DNA of 64,000 bases from Conchocele bisecta (taxonomy: Eukaryota > Mollusca > Bivalvia > Lucinida > Thyasiridae): NCBI GenBank assembly GCA_029237695.1, contig CM055265.1, forward strand, positions 214,040,506 through 214,104,505. Reading direction: 5' to 3'. The notes beneath the pieces are model-generated. The model did no database searches. It worked only from the letters and a program-made list of their open reading frames with translations, and was not told where the DNA came from. Position 1 is the stretch's first letter. Each line of letters starts with the position of its first letter. Positions 12,520 through 23,448 of this stretch are shown here, piece after piece. The position numbers and the translations under genes are program-made.

Positions 12520-13000
12520 GATTTCTACCCTCAGATACTTTATCCCTTCTCACATGATCTGGAATCAGTTGTGGTTCGGGCCTCCCTCCGTCACGCCTGT
12601 CAGCGACAGTGGTTCACACTTTCTGTCCAGTCCGTGCGATGAAGCATTAGGTTCGGAAGAATTAGGACATCCGGTCCGACCGTAAAGTTTTTTATTACCA
12701 ATTTTAAGCCAACGGGAGGTATCGCAATCCTTTGTCTTCCGTTGGATAGATAGGGCCATTACTTGAGTTTATTCTACAGTAAGTGGTTCTGCAGCTGAGT
12801 TGTTTAGGCCCTAAATGCACGAGGTGCATGTAGTCTCAACTTCTTTGTATGATCGCTCTCTGCACTGGCAGGAGATGCGTAACTGCCATCTGTTACGATT
12901 TTTCCGTATTTATTCCGGGAAATACGTTAGATAGACGGTAGTACAGATTACTATTAAAGTACGATTTTTGATCGGCGCGGGTATATCTAGATATTATTAT
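12520..13000 (+). pseudogene. Possible DIRS tyrosine recombinase remnant
   Basis: Translation in the + direction gives short stretches (for example STSLYDRSLHWQEM near 12836-12880, then FRIYSGKYVR) that resemble the region of DIRS tyrosine recombinases before the catalytic tyrosine. Stops interrupt the frame and no complete R-H-R-Y set can be read. Position between the RNase H remnant and the right end supports the call. About 650 bp of unassigned sequence (11872-12519) lies upstream. Confidence 0.4.
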
Positions 13001-14561
13001 TTCGTTTAAATACAATTCTGCCAATAATCCTATTGTTTTATTTACCGTTATCATTCTCGTCTAGGCGATTACCATTTGATATTCCAGCGCTCAGAGATAT
13101 TGATTTATTCATCACGTAATTCGTATAATGTCTGATCTAAGCGTGCAGCCAACTTATTTGGGGATTGTTTTATCGGAAGAAGTTAGGACAACACTTCTGT
13201 TCATCTATGATTACAGCGAGACATGGCCCAATTTGGTCCTGTCACAGCGCGGTGATGTTTTTGCGTCTTGCAATCAGTGTTATTGTAGTTATTCGGGTGC
13301 TCATGGTAGCCGAAACTTGGGCCAAGGCTATATTTAACTTATTTTATGCATATAAGTGAGTACTGATTTGTGTTCCGGAATACATATGTGGTGTTTCCGG
13401 AAAGTAACCCCCTTTTCTCTCCATGTTCCTCATGTGACGACATGGGGTTGGCATCTCAGGGAGATGTTTAAGAACTGGGTCCGTTAGTAGCAGCGGGTGC
13501 AGTTGTGGGTTTATCAGCCGTAGCATCAAGTTTTAGGAGGCTGTTTGGATCTACCTGTTCGCGATAGTCTGCGATTTTTTCTGATTACCCGATTATTCGG
13601 TTTTTGTCTTTACAGTCCCAGTGGAATCCTGGGGGTTGGTAAGTGTGACTCTCGCTCGATGAACTTCACTTGCTTTTGTTGATGAACGGGGATCTGTGGT
13701 GATCTATGGTTCTTACGGTTCATCACGCTGGCCCAGAGGCATTGTTTGTACATGTTTCAATTAGGGCGAGGCTACCTTTCTAGTTTGTAGCAGTGGTTTG
13801 TTGCAAAAGGATAGTGTTTCACTTTGGGTTAATGATTCTATTCTCTTTGTCTACTATACATGGGTTTATAGGTATACAGTGGTCGACACTCGCAGTGTCC
13901 CGAGATCCCGAGGATCCCTGTTTTGTAGGAGGAATCACTGCATTTTCAAGAAAATTCCATTCAACATTATGTAACAATAGGGATGTCCATGCTGCGGAAT
14001 CCCTGGGCCAAAAGTTAGTGTCAAACCCTGGTATAGGTTTTGATCTGGCTTTAGGGCCAGTTTAACTCCTCAGCACTTGCTTGTTAGGATGACCTTAGTG
14101 CTTAGGGCGTTTATACTGTGTTCTCGATATGTACGAGTCATGTGTCGTCATGAGACTATGTATAGACTTTGAGTTTATCTCAGTTGAGTTATTGCGTGTG
14201 AAGTGCCGGGCGACTACATTCGCCAGGCTTCGTCTGGTAGCAGCAGCTATACCTTGAGTATTCTCCGGCGTTCTAACCAAGTATAGCAGGTTGGAGTCTA
14301 CGAGTCAGTCTACGAGACTAGCGTGGTGGTGCTTGTCTTTATCCACCTCTCTTCTACTTTCGTAGAAAAGGGGGGGGGACCCGCTTTGGGCTCCCCTATG
14401 ATTCTAGGGTGAGACCATGTTATTACTATATAGGTAACACCCAAGTTTGTACCTAGACCAAATATTTTTGTCTGTTTTGAGGGTTTTTAATCTGCCTTAC
14501 CATTCCGGTCGAGTATGAGTAGTGAGAATACCTCCCACCATCACTACGAATTCTTGCAACC
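13001..14561. other. DIRS 3' region, no readable gene
   Basis: The sequence lies between the recombinase remnant and the internal complementary region. Short open frames exist but none has a recognisable domain. It may hold the decayed remainder of the recombinase or of a methyltransferase-type ORF that some DIRS carry, but I cannot show that. Confidence 0.4.
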
Positions 14562-14640
14562 ATTCAGGTTAGTTTGAAGACATAAAAATGGAAAATTATT
14601 TCTAATTTTAGTTTTTATTATTCATACTCACCTGAATGGT
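14562..14640 (+). repeat. DIRS internal complementary region
   Basis: The first half (TTGCAACCATTCAGGTTAGT onwards) is the reverse complement of the outermost left end (8269-8303). The second half (TTATTATTCATACTCACCTG and the bases before it) is the reverse complement of the outermost right end (14909-14965). The two halves are joined just as the two ends would be in a circular intermediate, which is the hallmark of DIRS-1 replication. Confidence 0.8.
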
Positions 14641-14764
14641 AAGGTAGACCCTCCTCCCGTCCCCGCTTGATGGTTTTATCTTCTCCCTACTTAGTATACT
14701 TCAGGCTATTTTTATCTAGCAGTGTCATTTCCATATGGAAATGATTTACTTTTGAAGCTGTATA

Positions 14765-14920
14765 CCTAACAATAATAGGAGGAGTTTAAATAGCGGACTA
14801 GCCAATTGGCTGTGGGTAGAGCGGAATGGTCTATGGTGGGTTATTTGAGTGATTAGAGTAGGCAGATTTTTATTATTAGGACGATTTCATAGCAACCTAT
14901 CAGTTTGCAACTATTCAGGT
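14765..14920 (-). repeat. DIRS right inverted terminal repeat
   Basis: Reverse complement of 8288-8443, with a few mismatches. An additional unshared tail (14921-14965) finds its complement in the internal complementary region. Confidence 0.85.
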
Positions 14921-14969
14921 GAGTATGAATAATAAAAACTAAAATTAGAAATAATTTTCCATTTTATTA

Positions 14970-15214
14970 TTAACTCACCTCAGCGAAGCTCCTGTGAGCT
15001 ATTGTTACCGCAATGTGTCCGTCGTCCTCCGTCGTCGTCGTCCGTGAACATTTTCAAACGTCTTCTCCTCGGTAACCATTGGGCCTATAGTCACCAAACT
15101 TCATGGTCATGGTCATGGTCCTTATGTAGGGGGATTGCAAAACTGTTAAAATGACGTCATTACGTAATACAAGATGGCCGCCGTCTAAAAATAGCACAAA
15201 TTCTTGAAAAATCG
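14970..15214. repeat. Dispersed repeat head preceding the satellite
   Basis: It contains a small palindrome (CTCACCTCAGCGAAGCTCCTGTGAGCT) and a GTCGTC-rich string followed by AACCATTGGGCCTATAGTCACC. The same kind of GTCGTCGTCCG head precedes the array at 46670. It appears to be the non-repeated leader of a satellite-bearing mobile element. Confidence 0.5.
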
Positions 15215-18095
15215 TCTTCTCAAGAACTGCCAACCGGATTTCGACAAAACTTGGTAGGAATGATTGATGTACAATGCTCTTTCAAAGTTGTTAAAATGGT
15301 GACCCCGGGGTCAAACATAGGCGTGGCCCGTGGGGTCAAATTGGGGTCAAATTTTATTTTTGACCGAATATGGTCATGTCATATATCAAATTGAAGGTAT
15401 CAATGAGGCGATCACTCTGGTGCATTTTTTGTTGAAATCGGATGGTTATGTCATCCAAGATGGCCGCCAAAAGGTAGCCAGGTTGTTCTTTATTAGAAAT
15501 TTCAAAATTCTTCTTCACATGAACCGCTTGGCCCATGGTAGCCAAACTTAAATGTTATGGTCCATGGGTGAAGCCTTTTTCAGATTTTGTTAAAAATGGA
15601 GGTCATGCTAATCCAAGATGGCCGCCATCTAAAAATAGCATAAAATTCTTTATCAAAAATTCTTCTCATGAACCGCGCTGGCCGGGATTATCGACGAAAC
15701 TTGGTAGGAATGATCGAGTACAATTCTCTTTCAAAGTTGTTAAAATGTACCCCATGTCAAAAAATGGCGCTGGCCCGTGGGGTCAAATTGGGGTCAAATT
15801 TTTATTTTTGCCCGAATATGGTCTATATATAACAAATCGAAGGTATAACTGAGGCGATCACTATTGGGTGCATTTTTTGTTTTGAAAATCGGATGGTATG
15901 TCATCCAAGATGGCCAGCCAAAAGGTCAAAAGGTTGTGTCTTTTATTAAGATTTCAAAATTCCCTTTCTTCACATGAATGAACCTTCTTGGGCCCCATGT
16001 AGCCAAACATAAAATGGTTATGGTCCATGGTGAAAGCCTTTTCAGATTTGTTTAAAATGGAGGTCATCTTGCTAATCCAAGATGCGCCGCCATCTAAAAA
16101 TAGCATAAATTCTTACGCCAGCAGCGAGGTCCGACGGATAGAACCGCTGGCCGGATTCGACGAAACTTGGTAGTAATGATAACGATGTACAATGCACTTT
16201 CAAAGTTGTGTTTAAAATGGTGAACCCCGGGGTCAAAAATGGGCATGGCCCGTGGGGTCAAATTGGGGTCAAATTTTATTTTTGACCGAATATGGTCATA
16301 TTATATATCAAATCGAAGGTATAAATGAGGCGATCACTTTGGTGCATTTTTTGTTGAAATCGGATGGTTATGTCATCCAAGATGGCCGCCAAAAGGTCAA
16401 AAGGTTGTTCTTTTATTAGAGATTTCAAAATTCTTCTTCACATGAACCGCTTGGCCCATGGTAGCCAAACTTAAAAGTTATGGTCCATGGGTGAAGCCTT
16501 TTCAGATTTGTTAAAATGGAGGTCATTGCTAATCCAAGATGGCCGCCATCTAAAAATAGCATAAGTTCTTAAAAAATCTTCTCATGAACCGCTGGCCGGA
16601 TTTCGACGAAACTTGGTAGGAATGATCGATGTACAATGCTCTTTCAAAGTTGTTAAAATGGTGACCCCGGGGTCAAAAATGGGCGTGGCCCGTGGGGTCA
16701 AATTGGGGTCAAATTTTATTTTTGACCGAATATGGTCATATTATATATCAAATCGAAGGTATAAATGAGGCGATCACTCTGGTGCATTTTTTGTTGAAAT
16801 CGGATGGTTATGTCATCCAAGATGGCCGCTGAAGGTCAAAAGGTTCTTTTATTAGAGATTTCAAAATTCTTCTTCACATGAACCGCTTGGCCCATGGTAG
16901 CCAAACTCAAAAGTTATGGTCCATGGGTGAAGCCTTTTCAGATTTGTTAAAATAGAGGTCATTGCTAATCCAAGATGGCCACCATCTAAAAAATAGCAAA
17001 TTCTATAAAAAAATCTTCTCATGAACCGCTAGCCGGATTTCGACGAAACGTTTGGAAGGAAAGATCGATGTACAATGCTCTTTCAAAGTTGTTAAAATGG
17101 TGACCCCGGGGTCAAAAATGGGCGTGGCCCGTGGGGTCAAATTGGGGTCAAATTTTATTTTTGACCGAATATGGTCATATATATATCAAATCAAAGGTAT
17201 AAATGAGGCGATCACTCTGGTGCATTTTTTGTTGAAATCGGATGGTTATGTCATCCAAGATGGCCGCTGAAGGTCAAAAGGTTCTTTTATTAGAGATTTC
17301 AAAATTCTTCTTCACATGAACCGCTTGGCCCATGGTAGCCAAACTCAAAAGTTATGGTCCATGGGTGAAGCCTTTTCAGATTTGTTAAAATAGAGGTCAT
17401 TGCTAATCCAAGATGGCCACCATCTAAAAATAGCATAAATTCTTAAAAACTCTTCTTCTCATGAACCGCTAGCCGGATTTCGACGAAACTTGGAAGGAAA
17501 GATCGATGTACAATGCTCTTTCAAAGTTGTTAAAATGGTGACCCCGGGGTCAAAAATGGGCGTGGCCCGTGGGGTCAAATTGGGGTCAAATTTTATTTTT
17601 GACCGAATATGGTCATATTATATATCAAATCGAAGGTATAAATGAGGCGATCACTCTGGTGCATTTTTTGTTGAAATCGGATGGTTATGTCATCCAAGAT
17701 GGACGCTGAAGGTCAAAAGGTTGTTCTTTTATTAGAGATTTCAAAATTCTTCTTCACATGAACCGCTTGGCCCATGGTAGCCAAACTTAAAAGTTATGGT
17801 CCATGGGTGAAGCCTTTTCAGATTTGTTAAAATAGAGGTCATTGCTAATCCAAGATGGCCGCCATCTAAAAATAGCAAATTCTTAAAAACTCTTCTTCTC
17901 ATGAACCGCTAGCCGGATTTCGACGAAACTTGGAAGGAATGATCGATGTACAATGCTCTTTCAAAGTTGTTAAAATGGTGACCCCGGGGTCAAAAATGGG
18001 TGTGGCCCGTGGGGTCAAATTTTATTTTTGACCGAATATGGTTATATTATATATCAAATCGAAGGTATCCTTGAGGCGATCACTCTGGTTCTTTT
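15215..18095. repeat. Satellite array, unit about 440 bp, about 7 copies
   Basis: The anchor GATGTACAATG(C)(T/A)CTTTCAAAG occurs near 15269, 15715, 16190, 16627, 17062, 17502 and 17940, giving a period of about 435-476 bp. Each unit also carries ACCCCGGGGTCAAAAATGGG, GTCAAATTGGGGTCAAATTT and ATCCAAGATGGCCGCC. Copies in the middle (16600-17900) are nearly identical and the outer ones more diverged, as in arrays homogenised by unequal exchange. Reading frames here are periodic and not genes. Confidence 0.9.
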
Positions 18096-18724
18096 ATTAT
18101 TAATCACCATCAGATTGAATAATTAATACACGCTGAATTTAATTCAAGAAAAAAATTATTAATTAATTTACTGACGAATTTTAATCACCAATTAACTAAT
18201 GACCAAAGGTAGTAAACTACCCAACATTACAGGTGGCATCACAACTCTCAGTGAATTGCTTAAATTACCAGCGTGATATGCTTAATGAATCATGTCAAAG
18301 ACTCAAACAAATCGAGGCCATGGACAAATTAAGCAAACAACCCGGAGCAGGTGTGAATTTATTTTGTTTCGTTTGATAATAGGTTTTGAAAGTTAGTGTT
18401 AACCAAATTGAGCTTGGCAGCCAGCGCTTAGGTAATAGGTTTTGAAAATTAGTGTTAACCAAATTGATCTTGGCAGCCAGGCGCTTAGGTGATTTACCCA
18501 AGCGTTTATGTGATCGAGATAGCGAAGTGATTTTTAACGTATTTTTATACGAAGGGGACAGAATGAACAGTCGAGATAGAGAACATGTCCGAGATAGGGC
18601 ATATTCGAGATAGCCGAGGGAATTTACATTAAACAAATAAGGATATAATTCGGGACTTTAGCGAATCATCGAGATAGGGGAACCATCGAGATACTGACGT
18701 TCGAGGCACTGGTGCTCGACTGTA

Positions 18725-20104
18725 CATATAAATTGTTATCAGGCTACATCAGTGTGCTATATGATCTGGAGCTACATTGGTTACAAATCCCATAAGCCCA
18801 ATTTCTCAAGTCACAGTCATGTATGTGACAATGACTGAAAACAATGGTTCAGGATTTTGCTACCAGTGAAGACTGCGTGCGGGTCTGCCCTGTTTGCTTA
18901 TCAGCCATATGGCTGGAGTTGTTTAGTGGGTCAGGAACTTGGCCGATCATATGCCCCAGTTTGACTATCACAATTGCATTTCAGTGGAACCTCTCTAAAC
19001 CGGACATCAATAAAACATCTGTGATCTTATTTTTCATTATTTTCTTGGTCATTTATCTCAGGTGGTAATGTCTGTTCATGATCGCATAGCACACAGCTAT
19101 GGCTCAAAATGATAAAAATACCTGATTTACAGTTAAACCTCTCGAAATAGGACACCCTGGAGGTTTCATTGTATCTGATTGGCCATGCAAAAACGGTAAT
19201 ATTGCGTTTTTCACCGCTATGTTTGCAAGGGATCATAGATATCACACCTCCAGTATTTTGATGACACTTACCGTAGCTGATATTGGTTCCGAACATTGCA
19301 GATTAGGAGGAATTTGAGCTGTGTGAAAAACATGAACAAATGCATGAAAAACAGTTGGTTTGAATGATTGACTGCATTTACAAACTCAATTATTTAGTAG
19401 GATGAATAATCTGACAGATTATTATTCAATATGCTGTTTATCAATTGTTTAAATTTGAGCAGCTTATTATCTGTTGGAGCTACAGTATTCACGTGGCCTG
19501 TTCCATCCATATCAAGATGCATTATTGTCTTAGCTGATGATAAGCTGCACTGAATAAAGCCGCAGTATGTCCATTTGTCACAGTCAGATACATGTTTGAT
19601 AGTGGAAAATGTTACATCTTTAGATATATTGTTCATATTGTCTTGTCTTGTTTGATGTAAATAGAATACATATTTCACGGAGACCACTTGACGGCAACCA
19701 AAACCCTGAAAGGTTCCAATGTACTGGAGATTCCTTAACTTTTAAAGACAAGGCTACATATAAGGAATTAGTAATTGATATTTTCACTCCGAGACAATTC
19801 TAATGAAATACCAAGATGTGTTTTCATGGAAAATAAGAAAAATATGCTATATTTGTGATCTGTTTATTGTTTTCTGCAGCATGATAAATGTACCACAAAA
19901 TTGTAATTGCTTTTTGATTCTCGCTACTTCTGATTTCTATTGGGTTTTTGGCAATTGTATTTGGGTATTTAAGTAAATACGCAGCTTATCCAGAGCTCTT
20001 CTAAGAAACCCAATCTCGAAACACAGATGTATTGATTATCCCCACCCCCCCCCATTGATGTATCGAGCCTCTGACGGCAGTCCAGTTTATACAACAATAT
20101 GTCT
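18725..20104. other. Non-coding stretch with pogo-type MITE fragments
   Basis: CAGTGGAACCTCTCTAAACCGGACA at about 18983 and ACAGTTAAACCTCTCGAAAT at about 19129 are typical Tigger-type terminal sequences, followed by GGACACCCTGGAGGTTTCA. They mark one or two short degraded MITEs. The rest (19200-20100) has no supported gene. Confidence 0.5.
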
Positions 20105-21308
20105 GTTTTTATGTACCCCAGAAAAGTTTTCTTGATACATATAGTCGCCACCCTGTCCGTTTTTCTGTCGACTTTTGTGTGTTTTCATTTGTCATATAGT
20201 CGCCACCCTGTCCTGTGTTTCTGTCCGACTTTGAGTAAAAGTTTTCTGGATACATATAGTCGCCACCCTGTCCGTGTTTCTGTCCGACTTTGAGTAAAAG
20301 TTTTCTTGATACATATAGTCGTCACCCTGTCCGTGTTTCTGTCCGACTTTGAGTAAAAGTTTTCTTGATACATATAGTCGCCACCCTGTCCGTGTTTCTG
20401 TCCGACTTTGAGTAAAAGTTTTCTGGATACATATAGTCGCCACCCTGTCCGTGTTTCTGTCCGACTTTGTGTAAAAGTTTTCTTGATACATATAGTCGCC
20501 ACCCTGTCCGTGTTTCTGTCCGACTTTGAGTAAACGTTTTCTGGATACATATAGTCGCCACACTGTCCGTGTTTCTGTCCGACTTTGTGTAAAAGTTTTC
20601 TTGATACATATAGTCGCCACCCTGTCCGTGTTTCTGTCCGACTTTGTGTAAAAGTTTTCTTGATACATATAGTCGCCACCCTGTCCGTGTTTCTGTCCGA
20701 CTTTGAGTAAAAGTTTTCTGGATACATATAGTCGCCACCCTGTCCGTGTTTCTGTCCGACTTTGTGTAAAAGTTTTCTTGATACATATAGTCGCCACCCT
20801 GTCCGTGTTTCTGTCCGACTTTGAGTAAAAGTTTTCTGGATACATATAGTCGCCACACTGTCCGTGTTTCTGTCCGACACTGTGTAAAAGTTTTCTTGAT
20901 ACATATAGTCGCCACCCTGTCCGTGTTTCTGTCCGACTTTGTGTAAAAGTTTTCTCGATACATATAGTCGCCACCCTGTCCGTGTTTCTGTCCGACTTTG
21001 CGTAAAAGTTTTCTGGATACATATAGTCGCCACCCTGTCCGTGTTTCTGTCCGACTTTGTGTAAAAGTTTTCTTGATACATATAGTCGCCACCCTGTCCG
21101 TGTTTCTGTCCGACTTTGTGTAAAAGTTTTCTGGATACATATAGTCGCCACCCTGTCCGTGTTTCTGTCCGACTTTGTGTAAAAGTTTTCTGGATACATA
21201 TAGTCGCCACCCTGTCCGTGTTTCTGTCCGACTTTGCGTAAAAGTTTTCTGGATACATATAGTCGCCACACGGTCCTTGTTTCTGTCCGGCTTTGTGTAA
21301 AAGTTTTC
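20105..21308. repeat. Minisatellite, 59-bp unit, about 20 copies
   Basis: The unit runs GTAAAAGTTTTCTKGATACA, TATAGTCGCCACCCTGTCCG, TGTTTCTGTCCGACTTTGNG. Successive lines of 60 bases shift by one, which gives a period of exactly 59. The unit has no stop in any minus-strand frame, so minus-strand frames of 357-371 codons run through the array in all three frames. Variation is confined to a few positions (GAG/GTG/GCG, CTT/CTG), which defines unit subtypes. No signs of coding selection. Confidence 0.95.
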
Positions 21309-21315
21309 GGCTAAG

Positions 21316-21575
21316 GCTCTTTTGTTACCTGGGAGTTGAATTGGGTTATTGCCCATTATACAAGTGGTAAGATTATTACTGATCCTACTGCTTTTGGGAG
21401 GGGGCCAAGTGATTCTGGTGTGGCGAGGACCTGTCATCAGATCAGGATTATTCTGATTTCAGAGCCCATTTGTGCATGTACTTGTACGGGTAATATATGG
21501 GATTTAGCACTAAACCCATTGACCGGCCTTAAATGACCTTAGCTGTTGATAGGCCGTTAAACCCCAACAAACAAA
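21316..21575 (+). mobile_element. SINE copy with ACAA-type tail
   Basis: The core GATTCTGGTGTGGCGAGGAC, then CATCAGATCAGGATTATTCT and ATTTCAG, is shared with 42069-42120. The 3' end GGCCTTAAATGACCTTAGC, GATAGGCCGTTAAACCCC finishes in AACAAACAAACAAA, a typical SINE/LINE tail. The 5' tRNA-like head is not clear. Confidence 0.6.
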
Positions 21576-21584
21576 CAAAATCTA

Positions 21585-21800
21585 CTTACTATCTCTTTTT
21601 TACCATAAGTCGGGAGTGGCTTGAAACTTCATATACTTGTTTGTCATCATCCGTATTTTCATTTTAAAGCCCATCCATGTGGCCCCCATGCTCAAAGTCA
21701 AGGTCATATGACTTAGAAATTTGCGTTAATAATGCAAATTTCTAAGTCATATGATTAACGCAAATTTCTAAGTCATATGACCTTGACTTTCAGCACAACT
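21585..21800. repeat. Dispersed repeat with nested AAATTTCTAAGTCATATGA hairpins
   Basis: TTGAAACTTCATATACTTGT is shared with 7209 onwards. The motif AAATTTCTAAGTCATATG occurs twice directly, and once inverted, between 21705 and 21780, forming a compact foldback. No gene. Confidence 0.55.
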
Positions 21801-22068
21801 TAATGTTTTTGAGGTGTACATCCTCCATTAGTATTCCTCCTTGTTTGCCAGATCATTCGCGGACATAAAACAGTTTATCCCGTCAACTCAGTGTGTATGT
21901 GCCTTGAAACATTGTGCCGTGAAACAGTTATTATATCCTGTCTATGCGACCTAATCACTGAGTATGAATATGTGCGGTTGTCATACTAGTCAATTCTTTG
22001 ATTTTCAGGGTGCGGCTGGGGTTATTTTTTGCATTTTAAAGCTATTTGTAGGTGTTGGTGGGATGAAT

Positions 22069-22208
22069 AGAATAGTAGGTTAGTGCTGTGAATGGGAAAA
22101 AATATCTGGCGGCACGGAAACGGGATGGGCTCGGCAGATTATCGCCCATCCCGTTTCCTAAGCCTTGCCAGATATTTGTTCCCATTCACGGCATTAACCT
22201 GCTATTCT
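22069..22208. repeat. Long palindrome just upstream of a host exon
   Basis: The left arm (about 22069-22125, with GAATGGGAAAAAATATCTGGC and CGGAAACGGGATGGGC) faces the right arm (about 22140-22208, with GCCCATCCCGTTTCC and GCCAGATATTTGTTCCCATTC). Arms of more than 55 bases are separated by about 13 bases. It ends about 60 bp before the splice acceptor at 22270, so a pre-mRNA would contain a strong hairpin there. Confidence 0.75.
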
Positions 22209-22270
22209 CTCTATCTTCCCAGTGGTCATGGATATCAGTGTTTCTGATTTCTGGTTTGTCGACGTTACAG

Positions 22271-22411
22271 GATATGAGTGGGGACGCCCAAGCAGCTGTA
22301 GCGATGGTGAACGACAAGGGCCCACCACCCAACCACGTCCCGCCTGCCATCGTCCCGCCCAAGTCGGGTGATCTGGAGCACAACAACAATGTGGCCAGCA
22401 AGATGGGCCAG
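22271..22411 (+). CDS. Host gene exon, unidentified product
   Basis: A pyrimidine-rich tract ends in the acceptor CGACGTTACAG, and the donor CAG|GTCAGT follows position 22411. The 141 bases between are exactly 47 codons in one open frame: DMSGDAQAAVAMVNDKG at the start and NNVASKMGQ at the end. The composition is ordinary protein-like (charged, Pro-rich middle) and unlike the repeats around it. Both borders are phase 0, and the next supported exon (45561) is also phase 0 and in the same direction, so they fit one gene with a 23-kb intron. The internal ATG (22274) could be the start codon if the preceding exon is untranslated. I do not recognise the protein. It could also be a chance open segment, but the splice signals make this less likely. 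Confidence 0.6.
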
Positions 22412-22649
22412 GTCAGTCATGGACATGAACCAATTAACTCTTTACATGCTGGGAAATGTGTGGGCTATAAATAGTTAAAAAATAGCGGACAAAAAATCAC
22501 TATATTTTCCTTTATTTCTCCCTATAAATATCATAAATATGCCTTGGAATTTCATTAGAATTGAGTACCATATCGCCTTATCAGAGCCATAAGGGCTCAT
22601 CTCCACATTTTCTTGTTTTGAGTAAACACAGTTTAAAGATTTAAACTGT

Positions 22650-23448
22650 TCTTAAAAATCAGGTTTGTCTCACAGAATATTGGTATTGTATGGTTGAATT
22701 AAGATTATTAAGGTCTACACATGCGTGTAATACCACCAATTTTAAACTACTATAAGTACCATATATGGCATGATATCTAGATAGGCCCTTATGGCTCTGA
22801 TAAAAATCGACATATTTCAGAGCCACAAGGGCTTATCCAGTAGTAAACAATTAAAACAGACACATACATGAAGCTAACAATGTGTTTATGAGTACTAATT
22901 ACTAGTAATTATTACATTATCTAATACTAATTACAAACATCACTCAGGAGATAAAACTATATAGCGGTTTTCATCGTTTCACCGCCGACCGAGACTATTG
23001 ATAGTATGCATCAGTCGGCGATTACAACATACAATGGTACATGACGTGTATCGCATTGGTAAACTGCTGAGTACCGCCCTCGGTCAGCGGTTGTAACTAC
23101 CAGTTGATGGTTGCAACTTTCGGTCGGCGGCCTACCAATATGATACCTTTGTAAACGTTGTAATTGCCGACCGAATCATAATAACAATATTCTCAGTGTA
23201 TTGTTATCGGCTGGATGATCATGCTCGACTTGGCTGTGTGTGTACCAATTGACAGAATGTGATTGTCGACCGAGTCTACAACAGTGAGATACAACACTAT
23301 CAAATATGCAAATATAACTGGTCGCTGGTCCACAGTGTTACTAAGTTACAGCAGTTTCATTGGTACCGTTATAATAAATTTTCCTGTTGACCAAGTACTG
23401 GCTTGGTTGGCAAGAAAAGAAAACGCCGAAGGTGATGACATTGTGTAT
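22650..23448. other. Left non-coding part of the DNA transposon
   Basis: It contains subterminal AGCCCTTATGGCT/AGCCACAAGGGCT copies and several GACCGA/TCGGTC-type strings (for example CGCCGACCGAGACTATTG near 22982 and GTCGGCG near 23013) that look like short dispersed sites. No gene. Confidence 0.5.

Larger units (their letters stand above)
8269..14965 (+). mobile_element. Decayed DIRS-type retrotransposon
   Basis: The element has the layout known for DIRS-1-like retroelements: inverted rather than direct terminal repeats (8288-8443 and 14765-14920), a gag-like region, reverse transcriptase/RNase H, tyrosine-recombinase remnants, and a short internal complementary region (14562-14640) matching the outermost bases of both ends. 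All coding regions are broken by stops and frameshifts, so it is non-functional. DIRS elements integrate by tyrosine recombinase and give no target duplication; none is seen. Confidence 0.75.
8090..18722. mobile_element. Pogo/Tigger-like terminal inverted repeats enclosing a nest of other repeats
   Basis: The left edge CAGTCGAGAACCAGTATCTC and the right edge (read in reverse) CAGTCGAGCACCAGTGCCTC match, continue inward with CGAGATAG-rich sequence, and are both flanked by TA. CAGT...CTCGA ends with a TA target site are typical of pogo/Tigger transposons. The interval is interrupted by the DIRS element and the 440-bp satellite, and no pogo transposase is visible. A short local duplication of about 58 bp lies at 18371-18492. 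The two ends may belong to one element split by later insertions or to two neighbouring copies. Confidence 0.5.

Noticed and set aside
15330..17270. Short frames in the 440-bp satellite
   Set aside because: They recur with the satellite and are broken in most units.
20105..21308. CRISPR-like array
   Set aside because: The whole 59-bp unit is repeated with no unique spacers, and the context is a eukaryotic genome.
20185..21437. Minus-strand open frames of 357-371 codons
   Set aside because: They are read-throughs of the 59-bp minisatellite in all three frames. The protein repeats with the DNA period and shows no constraint.
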